In this document: positions 46,650 to 58,818 of the stretch, piece after piece
How positions within the stretch are numbered: position 1 is the first letter of the stretch
Layout of the letters: every line of letters begins with the position of its first letter
Made by a program: the position numbers and the translations under genes
Assembly: GCA_001931875.2 (NCBI GenBank)
Contig: MSJH02000798.1
Coordinates: 62,001 to 126,000 of the forward strand
Direction of reading: 5' to 3'
DNA length: 64,000 nucleotides
DNA from: Byssochlamys sp. IMV 00236
Lineage: Eukaryota > Ascomycota > Eurotiomycetes > Eurotiales > Thermoascaceae
The notes under the pieces: generated by a model
Seen by the model: the letters and a program-made list of their open reading frames with translations, nothing else
What the model was told of the DNA's origin: nothing
Database searches by the model: none

Positions 46650-48782
46650 TTGTATCGTCACAATGTTTGTCGCAGGTTGCAACGCTGGAATTGTAGATCC
46701 TGTGTCGTTCGTCGTTTGAGAGCCGCAAAGAGACTCCCCTGCTCGACCGTTTGGCTATCTTATATCAGATGCAATGGGAGAAACTATGATAAGCGATTCG
46801 CCGTGTGGCTTGCGGCGAATACTAGAGCTGCATACTGGCAGCTGTTGCAGGGTGTCTTCGTTATCATGATTATCAGCACGGATCAAGCTCACAGATACCA
46901 TCACCTAGTGCCATTGGGTCGCAGGGTTGGAGTAGCTTGATAGCCCGCATCTAGGCTTAAAGTGTGGAACTCAGCACTCTATTTGAAGATGAAGATCTGC
47001 AGCCAACGGTGTTAGACTCGCCGTTTCTCCAGCTTCGGACAGTCCGCCGACAATAATCCTTATCGCAAACCAATCGCTTCAGAGTCCGAATCCAATAACT
47101 GTTCTTCCAAAACACGCAATAAACAAGACAGCTCTTGAACATTCTGCGTCATGGTAATTTGGCTCTGAGCATCCTAATGGTGCTGCATTGGCCTTTTCCC
47201 TGTTTATCAGCCAAGTCAATCTGCATAGATAACAGGTTATCTGCTGCGTTAGTGCGGTTAGTACAAGACCGTTCCCCATCTTCAACTCTCGTGTAGTAAG
47301 AATGTTATATATGTGAACTCCTCTTCTTGAATATTGCATGAAAATGGACCCCAGAATATACCGCAGGACATTCTGCTAACTAGTCAACACATCCCCACTG
47401 TCCCAAAAGCAAATGAGCTAGTCGCTCGAGTGGGACAGCAGGATAAACTTCTGTTCTTGTTTAACGTACTCCGCCCGGAGAGTTAGGTCTATTCGTGGAC
47501 CACATGGTTATAGCCCTTCTGGCTCTTACCATTTCGAGCATCCAGCAATCAGCTGCCGGGGTACTTAAGTATGCTAGGCTACCTCGGGACATGGAATGCA
47601 TACCCGCCATAATCTGCATCACGAAACTATATTATCACGGTAGAATGCATCATTTAGCATGTTGCTGGTGCTCGGAAGGAAACACTAGATGATAATTGTT
47701 TCTGCTATAACATGAATCTTGCTGAAATGTCGGTCGGAGCACCCTTCCCATAATATGTTTCTGTCTTCGAATAGCTGCACCCCTGGCGAGCCCTTATTGT
47801 AGGCCATAGAAATTGGTCCATTCTAACCGAAGGCCATTTGAATCACATATGTTATACTACTGTACTTCCGTTCTCGACGGCCGTAAACAGCAGGGGCTCT
47901 TAACGTCACATTACATCACCACATACAGTAGTTACGATGAAGAATTATTGAGCATTAGCGCCTCTTAAGACAGTTCTTCTCGCCCTCGAATTGCAAAACA
48001 CAAATGCAGTCTTACCATGGCAATTTCATGTAGGCCGAGATTGAGTTATAAGATGCAATATACCAAGTTGCAAAGAACAGCTTGCTTGTAGCGAGGGAGT
48101 TGGGTTGACAAAAGGTATGGAGGTAGCCCAAGCTGTCCGCTCCAGTAGCAATCATCTGGAGAACAGACTCTATCTAGACCTTGTCAATCTGAAATACGTC
48201 CAAGCACATGCTGGAAGATTCCACGGCTGATTATTGCAAAGAATGACTGATTAATCGGCCACATATCATTGTCACAACACCTTCAGCATAAGGTAGCAGT
48301 GACTGGGCAAAAATTGCGTCTTCCGACACATCATCGCTACTGCTGACTACCAGAATGCCTTTTCTCTTCTCCTACGTCGCCCCGTAGAGCGATTGCTGAT
48401 TTTTTTCTTTTTCAAATAGCACTATAATCTCACCGTCTATCCGAACAATGTGGCATTGCAGCCATTAATCTGCTTGCCGGACTCCAAACATTTTTAACGC
48501 CAATTGATTTGCGACACAATTTGTCTGTGATTCATAGTTGGACGGTTATATAACAATAGCTGCAGTCAACACAAACTAGATATAATATGTCTTGTGCATG
48601 AAGCCATGTGCATTGCGAGTTTAATGGCAATTGACCAAAGAACAAAATAGCAGTATTGCTCAAGAGGTTGCCATGCGCAGACCAACAGTCTCACCGGCAG
48701 TTCTGTTGGAGTCTACCGATATGCAACAATATGGAACTCATTCAGTGCAAAGTATCCTTTGGAGATTAGCCTCTTGATGACT
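46650..48782. other. Intergenic, no supported gene
   Basis: 2.1 kb between the MFS start and the 3' end of the NmrA-like gene. AT-rich with only short ORFs; it contains the transporter promoter. Confidence 0.5.
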
Positions 48783-49846
48783 TCAGATTCCCATCCCCAC
48801 TTTCTCCATCGCAGTGCTGAGTTCATCCACAGAATGACTCCTCATAAAATCCTCAAAAGTGACTCTTTTCACATGAGGATACCTCTGGTTTTCCATGTCA
48901 ATATCGAGATAGGTCTGCCCATTCGTGCAATAATACTGGTAGAATCTGAAACAACTCAGTTGACTGAAATCTTCCCTAGGGTTGCGTTTCCGCACAACAC
49001 TTACAAATTCAGGTAAGAAAGCACATTCGCCGGATCTTCGGCCATTTTCTGATGCATGAGCTTATACAAATCTTCGGAAGAGCCCAACCGGTTCAGCCCA
49101 GGTCTCTTTCCGTATACCGATTCAAAGGTATCAGCGATCTCGACAATGCTCTTTCGATCCCCAAGAACTGTGTGATCGCAGCCATTTAGCATAAGCATTA
49201 CAAAATCCAACTGGTTCCGATTAAGGGAAGACGTACACTTCTGCAGGCCAACCGCAGTTTCGTCGAGAGCCACCGCTGAGACAAATTCGGCTGCGTTGGC
49301 ATAACTAGTCGACTCCCACACTTCGGTCCCGGTGCCCCAATAGGAAAGAGTATACTGCGCCGGATCCCAAATGCCAAACCAATGATACCAAAACGTATCC
49401 ATAAATGCACCGATCAGCACATGGACACCTGCAACGTCCTTGGACTCCAGATACTCTTTCACCAGTATCATCGGATCTTTCGATGGGAGTTGACCATATT
49501 GCAATTTGGTGAAGTCCACCGTATAGTCACTGGCGATGTAGCGTTGGACACCTTCTAATTCACAAGCGTCGATCAAGATCTTCTGACCGTCTGTCATAAG
49601 CTTGTTATCTCCCAGATAGCAGCAGATGACAACGCTGCAACTTCTTGCAAACGACCGTAATGCCTTCATATCATCCGATCCACCTTGAGTAATGTGGACG
49701 CGAGGGGACGTCTTGATGGAATCTGGGAGCTTTGCCGGGTCCCGGCAAAAACCACGTATGAAGACATGTTGTTGTTTGAGGAGTTCCCCAACAATGCAGC
49801 GCGCGAACTTCCCGGTAATTCCGGCGATGCCAACAATTGTACTCAT
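48783..49846 (-). CDS. NmrA-like/isoflavone-reductase-type NAD(P)-binding protein
   Basis: Two exons (49846-49005, 48945-48783; 59 bp intron) encode 334 residues. The N-terminal motif VGIAGITGKFARCIV fits the GxxGxxG nucleotide-binding loop of atypical SDRs (NmrA, PCBER, isoflavone reductase). Further family-like segments are VVICCYLGDN, YIASDYTVDF, GAFMDTFWYHWFGIWDP and YANAAEFVSAVALDE. Some members are redox-sensing regulators, others reductases of phenolic compounds; the catalytic Lys of the reductases is not obvious here. The divergent neighbour is an SDR with 702 bp between starts, so shared regulation is plausible. The first exon frame closes at a TAA inside the GTAAGT donor, which confirms the intron. 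Confidence 0.88.
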
Positions 49847-50548
49847 TGTGTATCAATAAAATTGAGGTCAATCACTTTCTCATGGAACGCTGCAGATCAG
49901 GATAGCTACACATCATTATTGCTGATATGCATCGCTATTTAATGGCATATCTTTGAAACGGTGTAAGCGATATCGGAACCGAACTATTGTCCAAGACACT
50001 GGCAAAGTAAGTTTCTGGAAGTGATATCATTATTAATTCGAGCTCTACACGTCGGAGTTCGCTGTTTAACGAGAGTCCGAAGCGCGTAAGCAGCTTTCGG
50101 AGACCGAATTGTGATACATAGTATTATGCATGAAGCCCAATAAGCCCGTTATACTACTATATAGACTTTGACGATCGAATAATCTACATTATTAGTCCAT
50201 TTTTGGCGAACAATTTCTTGGATACCATCCCAATTTGGAAAACATTACGGCCGATATATCTTCCCCATTTGGTGGAAATTCATCGCGCACAGGGGTCTTC
50301 TGGAGCGAAGTCCGAGGCTCCGGCCAAAAAAAAGGTCCGCTCCTCGGGAGACATATGCATTCCGAGTTTCCTGTATCCCCCCGTGCTTTAGGGCCTAGGT
50401 ACTTTATATCCCGGTCACTGCTACAAGGAAATAATAATTCTCAATGTTTTCTCGATTATTTGCTTAAGCAATATTCCTTTGTCCTTTTTTTTTCTCTCTT
50501 CTGCCCTAGCGTCGTATAATCTTGCAACGGATTACGAGGCGACCAAAG
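49847..50548. other. Divergent promoter region
   Basis: 702 bp between the divergent NmrA-like and SDR genes. It includes AT-rich stretches and a T9 run near 50,488. No ORF with a domain. Confidence 0.6.
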
Positions 50549-51631
50549 ATGGTTTCTCTAACTGATGTGAAAATATCCAACGGGCAGCTTACAGCTGCTA
50601 CTGTTCCAAAGGTTGCAGTTTTTGTTGGTGCAACCTCCGGAATTGGCAGGGCGGCCTTGGAGAACCTAATCTCTAAAGGTTTTCCTGTGAGAGTGTATAT
50701 AATAGGCCGTGATAAGGCCGCCTTTCAGCCCACTTTGAGTGAGCTGCAGGCTTCTAACCCCTCGGCTGATTTGATCTTTCTCGAGGGTCACATATCTCTG
50801 ATGGCCGAGACAAGGCGTCTTGTCGATATGATCCTCATCCGAGAGGAGTATGTTGACTTGCTTTTCCTTTCGGCCGGTTTCCTCCCCTTTCTCGGACGCC
50901 GAGGTATGTGTATCAATGCAGCGAAGATACGGCTTCTCGATCACTTGCGCTAAAGAACAATAGAAACCACTGAAGGTATAGAGCTCTCAACGGCTGTTGC
51001 ATTTTATAGCCGCCAGATCTTCATCAGACGTCTGCTTCCTTTGCTTCGAGCAGCGGTTAATCATGGCGCTCCGAATTTCTCACCCCGGATAGTTAACGTC
51101 CTAGGCACGGGCGTTGAGACAGCAAATTTATATCTCGATGACTTAACACTGAGCGGGCCCGGACATTTCAACGTTGCCAGCTATGTTAGCCATGTGGCAA
51201 CAATGACTTCCGTTAGCCTTAAGCGTTTGGCCGAACAACCAGAGAACAAAAATGTTGTGATCATTCATCATCATCCTGGCTTTGTGTCCACAGATTTATT
51301 GAAGAAAAGTTGGGGTGATCAATGGGACGAAGGTAAACGCAATATGGGCGCTACAGCTCCTGCAGACACTACGTTTTCAACCCCTGAGGAAGCAGGAGAG
51401 CGCTCACTATACGTGATCACTAGCGCAAAGTACGGCGGAAGTGGTGTCCCACTGCGGGAAGGACAGGGAGTCGGATTGACTGTGAAAGGGACAGGGAATG
51501 GCTCCCTTTTTTGCGTTGGTGATAAATTGGAGACTTTGAAACTTGGTGATCTGCTTGACTCTCTTGAAGACAATGGCAGTGCTGATTTGATTTGGACTCA
51601 TGTTGACCGGATGATTGGAAAGTACTCGTAA
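50549..51631 (+). CDS. Atypical short-chain dehydrogenase-like protein
   Basis: Two exons (50549-50903, 50964-51631; 60 bp intron) encode 340 residues from the ATG at 50549. The Rossmann motif GATSGIGRAALENL (27-40) and the continuation RVYIIGRDKAAFQPTLSEL place it with fungal NAD(P)-binding SDR-like proteins. The NNAG position reads LFLSAGFLPF, and where YxxxK is expected the sequence gives YVSHV within NVASYVSHVATMTSVSL, so the catalytic Lys appears missing. The protein may be a non-canonical or non-catalytic member; fungal relatives with this layout occur in secondary-metabolite clusters. Its 3' end is followed within about 60 bp by a transposase relic. Confidence 0.87.
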
Positions 51632-51694
51632 CGTCACTGGTAAATGTACCTGAACTAAACAGCAAGGATATTGCATTCTTATCTGGTGGTACGA

Positions 51695-52540
51695 GGATCC
51701 TAATATACCGAAGTATTGGAGAACCGAGATCAGCGATGACAGTTGGACTAAGGATCGAATGGACTACGCTGGCTTCAAAAGGTTTTCATATCTCAAACAG
51801 TTCATCGTAGGACTGGGCGATATAGCCTTCTTATTATGGATGTGCACGGCAGACATTGACCTCTGAATTTGACAAGGTATGCTGTTAGAATAATATTTAT
51901 TCTCCTCTGTATTTCAGCACGCTCGTCAGCTTATTGTCAACCTCTAGATGTCGGCTGCTTTGGACCTTTGAAAGGATCGCACGGTTGCCTACTTCAGGAT
52001 AAGCAACGTCGAGGATTCAATCATATCGACAAGCTTGTTTTTGGAGCATCTATCCTATAGCTCGTATGCAGGAATTTACTTCGGAGACTATTAAAACCAG
52101 ATTCAAAGCTACTGGTCTATTTCCATTCGATCCAGAAGAAGTGCTTAAACGATTTACTATTCAATTAAATACACCTACGCCGCCAGGGAGTTGATCAACT
52201 AACTGAACTATTTCCATCTCTAAAATACCGCGAAATCGAAAAGAATTGGAGAAGCAAAAGACTATCATTCAAAGCTTGCTTGGAAGACGAACCCAAAGTC
52301 CTCCGTCTTCTGATCGACGAGCCATAGATTATTTCGTTTAACGATATGAACCCTCATGGCACAGGATATCCGGAATCGACGCTCAACCAGCGAAGAACCC
52401 CAGCAGAAAAAACGACGATCTATTCATGAAATGAGCAATATAGAGCGTGTATCTGTTGGAGGGGGTCAAGCTCTTACAGAAAGGAATAATCAGGCTAGTG
52501 AAACTCCTACTAGTACCCAGGGGGAATCGGGAATTACAGA
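51695..52540 (+). pseudogene. Fot1/pogo-type transposase relic (Tc1-mariner, DDE)
   Basis: Degenerate coding frames on the plus strand match the C-terminal half of Fot1/pogo transposases in order: EISDDSWTKDRM (usual form ends NGWTTD), RTGRYSLLIMDVHGRH (the DGHGSH motif with the catalytic Asp), CQPLDVGCFGPLKGSHG, GFNHIDKLVF, ETIKTRFKATGLFPFDPEEV, LNTPTPPGS, then NRKELEKQKTIIQSLLGRR and SVGGGQALTERNNQ. Frameshifts and stops separate these pieces, so it is dead. The N-terminal HTH half and the inverted repeats were not found; the SDR stop lies about 60 bp upstream. Its right end abuts the truncated leucyl-tRNA synthetase copy near 52,540. Boundaries are approximate. Confidence 0.88.
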
Positions 52541-52544
52541 GGGT

Positions 52545-55084
52545 ATCTGCACCTGTCCGGAGATTAGTTTCAATCGTCATCTCTTCAATCCATTCCTTTA
52601 ATTTGTGCAGCCTCAGAATGGCTGCATTTTCTCCCTTTTATTCGAAATTGGCATCCTCGACACCATCACCAGCATCGGCCAGCGCGATCCTCGTTGCATC
52701 AGCACTAAATTTCTTGATTGCCTTGCTCAAAGTAAGGAAATTGCCTTCCAGTGCTCATCTTGCTGCCATTTAAGAATAGATGACCATTGGCTCAAATAGC
52801 TTAAGGCCAGAACCTCTTAGGGAAGAGTGCAAGGTGGATGTATAGAAAGAAGGTAAGATGATTTAGGATAAGGTCTTTACCGGATATCTGTATATCTAAT
52901 GGATACCAGTATTCAAACTCGCGTCATACTTTTTAGAATGATTCCTTGCTGATCCCGATCTCTCTAAATAGGCCGTCGGAAATAGGGATATTAGTAAAAA
53001 TGCAATCCCATGCTTTGTCGGATATTTGCTCTGGCTTGATATTGAGAAGTCCCGGTTTCTGTGTATAGCGATCGCCGTAAAAAAAGTAAGAGACAGTATA
53101 ATATAACCTATAGATTGTATTATCGCTTAAGCTCTTAACAAGGAATTTAGTATCCCAGGGTAACTTAGTTCCAAGACCATAATTGTGTGCGCAAGCCCAT
53201 TAGTTTAACCACCCAATATTAGCTTTAAATTAGTTTTGTACTTCCGGCGTAAATATATTAAGGCCATTTATGATATAATCAAGAACTGTCTTCTGCTACT
53301 CAAGATCGCCCTCTCTATAATTAAGGAACTATTAACCCAAGTATGCTATAATATACTTGTCCCCGCTTTAGCTAATAATCTTGCCTGCTGGATTAGTAAA
53401 AGCAAAGGCATCTCCACTTTTAATTAAGGAGTGCCGAACTTTCTCCTTTACTTCTTAGACAGACTGGCCAGTAAACTCTCCAGTAAGCATTTTGCCTTTA
53501 TAGAAGCCTTTAGAGTAAGCTAATTTCTTCGCAATATCAAGCTGAGCTGTATCCTTTGGGGAGTTGATTTTCATATCTTGAATTAATTTCTTCGCCGTGA
53601 GGTTTCTATAAGTAGGTGTCTCAATCACAGGAATAATTTTAAGTTCGGCCCATTCCTTCTCAATGCTGTAGTACTCGGGTTTCTTGATAAGCTCTTGAAT
53701 CATGGTATAGTCGTCTGGACTATCGGATGGCACACACGTGACAACTCCAGTACCTTTTGTAGCCGATACGGAGTCCATGGGGAGTATTCTGATTCCTTCG
53801 GTATGAACGGAAAGAGGGGCGTTCACTAAGGTACCAACAAATGCTGACCCAGGGAGGTCAACGACTGGCTGAAGCTCGGACTGAACTCTGGGGAAATCCC
53901 CAAAGAATGTTCCTTGAAATGCCATATCCCAAGCAGCTCGCTTTGTGCAGACATAGTACTCTGTGTCGGAGACTTTAAATATCCCATAACGTATATTAGG
54001 ACCCACGAAACAACAGACCTGGCCATACATCGTTTCCGGCCTCAAAGTCGCTGGAATGAAATAGACGCTCGCATCCTGAGGTACTGTTCCCTCAATAACT
54101 TTTGCTACCACTGGTGACCATCTCCTGACTTTCAAATACTCAACCGGACCAAGTGTTTCTCCTTCAGACCGGGAATGGTCCATGCATGGTTGACCATATT
54201 TTGGGCTATAGATTGTATATCGGTTCCCATACTGGATCTTGTTCATTTGACGCAAGCGGTTCATCTGTCAGCGAACGAATGAGTCATAAAAAGGGTTCAG
54301 ATCTATTGTGACAAACTGCCTTCGCCAGTCAATCCGTGCTCCGAAATCTTTTAATTCTCTGGCACAGAGCTCCGGGAAGAACTCCAGCCAGTATTTTCCG
54401 TCCGCAAACTTGTGGATATCTTCTAGAGGTATGCCTATGGACAGCATGATTAGAAATTGATACTTTGCCTTGATTGTTTTTGCTGCAGCTTTAGATTTCT
54501 TGCCGCTGAATTTTGTCATGTCCTTTCTAGTGACATCTTGTATCGGCGCAACTGCCATCCCACTCTCTTCTGATGATTCGGTTTCCTTTTTATAGCCCTC
54601 GAAGTATTTGCCGAACCTCCTTATTTTATTTATGAGCTTGTCTGCGCAAGCTTTGATCGCCATACCGGTGCCATGGAACCCGAGAGGGAACAAGGTTCTC
54701 TTGCCGATCATGCGCTGAAAACCCACGGTGAACTCAACTTTCGAGACCGTAAAGCTGTGTCCAGCATGAAGGATCCAGTTCATGTAGGGACAGGCGAATG
54801 TGGCATAGTATTTGGGATGTTGTTCGTGAAGTTCATCGTCAGATATTGAGCCATAGGCTACCTCGTCGATGGACGGCGCATTCGATTCGAATACATGGTC
54901 TTCTTGCCATTTTGCTTGGTATTTCTTCTCAATTTTGACGAGGGTGTCACGCTTCCCTGTCTGTGACGGAGAAATGTCAGCAAGCAAAGCATAGAAAAGG
55001 TGCAAGACTACTGACATTTTGAAGCTGCAGAGTTGCGGGAGAGCCAGCGCTCGGGTCGACCTTCTCGGTCGGTGCAGACCCCAT
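52545..55084 (-). pseudogene. Truncated, stop-riddled cytosolic leucyl-tRNA synthetase copy
   Basis: Exon 1 is 55084-55016 (23 codons) with a 55 bp GT-AG intron, then one frame runs from 54960 to 52801 (720 codons) with stops at 54267, 53457, 53370, 53334, 53331, 53298, 53232, 53202, 52935, 52926 and 52803. Family marks are TGKRDTLVKIEKKYQ, the HIGH-type motif [55 protein letters not shown] and [15 protein letters not shown]. Near 52,741-52,770 the KMSKS motif is hit by indels (KMSTG remains) and the frame shifts, after which [12 protein letters not shown] and WIEEM are still readable. Downstream domains are lost at the transposon relic. Many stops fit C-to-T change (Gln to stop, Trp to stop). 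Not a working enzyme. Confidence 0.93.
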
Positions 55085-55791
55085 GACTTAGGTACAGTGT
55101 TTCACTTGAGAATTCGGGAGATTTCTTCTTCTGTCTGCACCGTACTGCTCTCCTGGCAAGGTGTCAGCCTGATGGAATCAGTGACTTACTGCAACTCACA
55201 CAATAATGAGTCCAGGAGGAGAAGTGGGGGATAGATATAGCGGTATACTCTGGACTGACTTACCGCATACCGATTATCTAGTTATGACCAAGGCACCATC
55301 AAAACTTCTCAACCCAATTCCTGCGGAAATGGCTACTTCTCTGGCATGTGCGAATAACCTACTTTAGAAATCGAGCATAAGTAGGTAAGACTGGCTATCC
55401 AATATCCTTTCTCTTTTGGTCATCACTAGAAACGGTCATATGGCAACTGGGACAATAAATGGGGGTATTTGTTTAGTGATTATCAATAGAATTAGGTCTG
55501 CATGCAAAAATGGAGATTTCACATGAATCTCAATACTATATGGCATTGTGGGCTATTGTATGAAGAACTTATGGATATTCCGGCGTATTTCGATTTTATT
55601 TGAACGATATTAGGTAGTCATTCTACTTGAAACTTAAACACATGGATATAGTCTGTTGGTTTTGCGTATATTACAGCATGTCAGATCTAGGACCAACCTC
55701 TAAGGAGTTCTCCTTTTTGATCTAGTTGTCTAGTCGACTTCCGTCACAGCACAAACCGAAGAATTACCCCTTGCCTTGCAATTTATCTTCA
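55085..55791. other. Intergenic, no supported gene
   Basis: About 700 bp between the 5' end of the synthetase pseudogene and the 3' end of the alcohol dehydrogenase gene. Nothing recognised; it may hold the former synthetase promoter. Confidence 0.55.
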
Positions 55792-57132
55792 TTATTTCAG
55801 GCTGCGACCAAACTCAGTGACGAGGCAGACTTTTAGACCTCCCGGGATCCTGTGCTCTGAGAACTTTTCGTAGTCCTCACTTATATTTTCAAACTCATCT
55901 AGGATCAATGAAGAGTCAGCGTATTCCGAGAAATTATGAGTTTTTGATGACTTTACCCTCATAAGTGAACATCCAAGAAGGGTCATACTTCCCTTCGGTA
56001 ACCAAATCTAGTAGGAACGGATGATACTAGCAATAGTCAGCATTGCCCATGAAGCCTATATCTTCTATCTTGTACTTACCTTCTGTGCAGTCAGTTGCCC
56101 TCCACGAATCGTGATCGACTTCTCCATCAAAGTACCAATCGGGAAATCATTCGTGCTGCAGAAAAAGTCCCCTATGAGGGCGATATTTCCACACTTACGA
56201 GTTGCTTTCAAGATGTCTGTTATGGTATCTCCGCTATCCCTCTCTAGACCCAACGCTCTCATCACCTCGTGATCTGGTTTATTCGTACTGCGAAACCCAC
56301 TCGCTTCGATGGAACGATCAAGCCCATTTGGCTGGATCGAGAGAATATAGTCCGCTACCTCTTGATGCTCAGCAGCATTTATAGGAATCATTCCGAACTC
56401 CTCTGCTATCTTAAGACGGTGAGGGTCTTTGTCCACAGCATATACCTTTGCGGCTCCACGGAGCTTTGCCAGCTTTTGTATTGAGAGACCGACCGGTCCG
56501 CAACCCCAGACGCCAACAATATCTCCTTTGCCAACCTCAGCTAATTCGCATCCGTGCCAAGCGGTGGTGGTCACGTCTGCAAGACCGAGTAACTTCTTAG
56601 CGTCGACATCTTTTGGCGCTTTAAGACATGTTAGGTCTGCATTAGGAACTCGACAGTACTCTGCTTGATCACCGGCATAACCGCCTGTGATATGCGAGTA
56701 GCCGAAGATCCCAGAAATCCGATGTCCGTACAGAGCCTCCATTTCCTTAGATGGATTTGTCATATCGCAGAGTGAATATTCTTGACGTTGACAGTATTGA
56801 CAAGTTCCACAGGCGATGATTGGCAAAATGATAACTCTGTCGCCAACCTTCAGGTTCTTGACCTGGTCCCCAATTTCCTCAACGATCCCAATAGCTTCAT
56901 GCCCCAGAATATCTCCCTCTGACATGGCCTCATCCAGCTCGCCTTCGTATATGTGCAGATCTGAACCGCAAATTGTGCAGTGTGTGATATGCACAATGGC
57001 ATCGGCAGGATCGGTCAGCGTAGGTTTGGGAACATTGCCGAGCTTTATGTTTCTCTTGCCCATCCACATTGCAGCCTTCATCCTTTCGGTCGGATGAGGT
57101 TTATATGATGTACTAGGTACATTTCTACACAT
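55792..57132 (-). CDS. Zinc-dependent alcohol dehydrogenase (MDR family)
   Basis: Three exons (57132-56080, 56026-55957, 55898-55792) encode 409 residues from ATG 57132, or 392 from the ATG at 57081, where most relatives start (MKAAMWMGKRN). Catalytic zinc ligands are in TICGSDLH and GHEAIG, the structural zinc site is CGTCQYCQRQEYSLC, and the NAD site is VWGCGPVGLSIQ. The C-terminus, KFSEHRIPGGLKVCLV, is completed only with the two small terminal exons, which end TAQK|YHPFLLDLVTEGKYDPSWMF and so on. The pattern is close to formaldehyde/glutathione-type and other fungal threonine- or alcohol-dehydrogenase-like proteins; substrate unknown. An upstream mini-exon (ATG near 57199, peptide MTAVAR) could splice in through a weak GTCTGT donor, so the exact N-terminus is uncertain. 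Confidence 0.9.
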
Positions 57133-58818
57133 TGTCAGTTAATATTGCTTGGTATAGATCAGGTATAATTTCTCGGACAGACCTCGCTACGGCAGTCATT
57201 TCGCAATCGAACGAGTGAATTTATCAGATTACTGTGGAAAGCGAGTTAAAATATAGGTATATCGACGTGTTTATGAGAGCTGATCGGGATTCTGTATCTG
57301 TGTACACATATGGGAGGAAGCACATGATTGATACGCAGTAATGCACGAGACCTTCGATATTATCAAAGTATTCTGATCTCATAATGATGACACGTGAACA
57401 TATTTGTCGGAATCAAAGTCGTGAAACTACTTATATCTGGCTCAGCGAATACGGCCATGCCTACCACCGGCTAAGCGCGATCGAGCTTGTGGTACTGAAA
57501 CTTAAGTAAAGCTTAACTAAATGCTTAGAAGTAATACATGATGAGGCTTAGGTTTCAAGGAATAAGCTGAAATGAGGCATATAATCCACGAATTCTGGGT
57601 CTTTTAGACATCGATACGCGTTTTCCACGACGGATCTATCGGCTATTGTATCAAAAACTTCAAGATAGGAGCTATATAACAGAAGTAGAGTTTGATATTA
57701 GCTAGGTGGGGCTCCCAGACGCAGCGACAGAATTTCGGTTCCACTAAATCAATCTCATTGCGACAAACCTGAGATCAAGTTAGGACGGACTGAAAGGATG
57801 GAACAGTTTTTAGGTGATGACATTTCGATGAGGGGGTCCCCTGAAAATTCGCATTTCTTACTTACTCGTCACCGCTCATCGGCTGAGGCTGGATTGATCG
57901 ATTTTAACACTTCGAGGGGCTGGCCAAAGCGCTCGTCCAAGGCTGGTATGGCGTACTTAAGTATAACCCCAGATTCGACGGACTGATAGTCTATCTACCT
58001 CGCAGTGTCATTTGCACCCACCACGCACTCGACGCGCAGGCCGCGACGGAAACGCTGCAAGTGCCTTCTTTGGCTGACAAGATCGCTGGGGAGGATAACT
58101 AAGACTGTTCTAACTTCTGCGTCTGATTAGCGCGGAGACTCAAGCCTCTTTGGTCCGAGATAAGAGATATGGATGACGTCTTGGCATGCTCTACTGTATG
58201 GTCGAAATGCCTCGCGTTTCACGACAGCTGATAACAAACCGCGAGGCTGAAATGCGCCTCTCTCTGCGAGGAATGAGCTGGAAAAACGTCAATCCTACTG
58301 AGAATCATCTTCTCAAGGCAGCCCATGAACGGCACCCGGAATACTTACATGGCAAGACAGAACTGGAAAAGGTTCTGTATTTCGAATATCTGAAGCCTTT
58401 GTCACAGCCTGCAGGACGATACGGATGTTGGCTCATGGGGAACAGTTCTAGAATGGTTACCGAATCACCCACTACCACTCCAGAAGCGAAGCAATGCCTG
58501 CAATCTCTACGAACAGTGGTGCTCGAGCCGCTGGAGTGGCTTGCTCTTACCCTCTCACGAGGCTGAACCACTGATTGCCAGGTTGCACTCGCTAGTTTCA
58601 CAGAGAGATAAGGCGATATGATAACGGTATTGGTGGCAAGGTCATAGTTGACTCCCAGAGTCGCTCCCCAGGGAGGTCTTTAAATATTCGGATAATGACT
58701 CCCTGAGGCTTGCTCTTAGAATGCTAGACCACTTTTTCCTATCGGCTCGTCGCAGTCAGTCCTGCACGGTCTCAAATCAGCGTCTGCAAGGCCTATTCAT
58801 CCTGTACCCCGATTGACG
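57133..58818. other. Intergenic, one unassigned open frame
   Basis: 1.7 kb between the divergent alcohol dehydrogenase and permease genes. The longest open stretch (58186-58566, plus) codes 126 residues with no recognised domain; neighbouring frames are partly protein-like, so a decayed gene is possible. No firm gene called. Confidence 0.45.

Noticed and set aside
54268..55017. Free-standing 249-residue gene starting at 55017
   Set aside because: The ATG lies inside an intron; the true first exon is at 55084-55016, and the same frame continues past the stop at 54267 as leucyl-tRNA synthetase, so this is part of a pseudogene.
58186..58566. 126-codon ORF before the permease
   Set aside because: No domain, and adjacent frames also look partly coding; not enough to call a gene.
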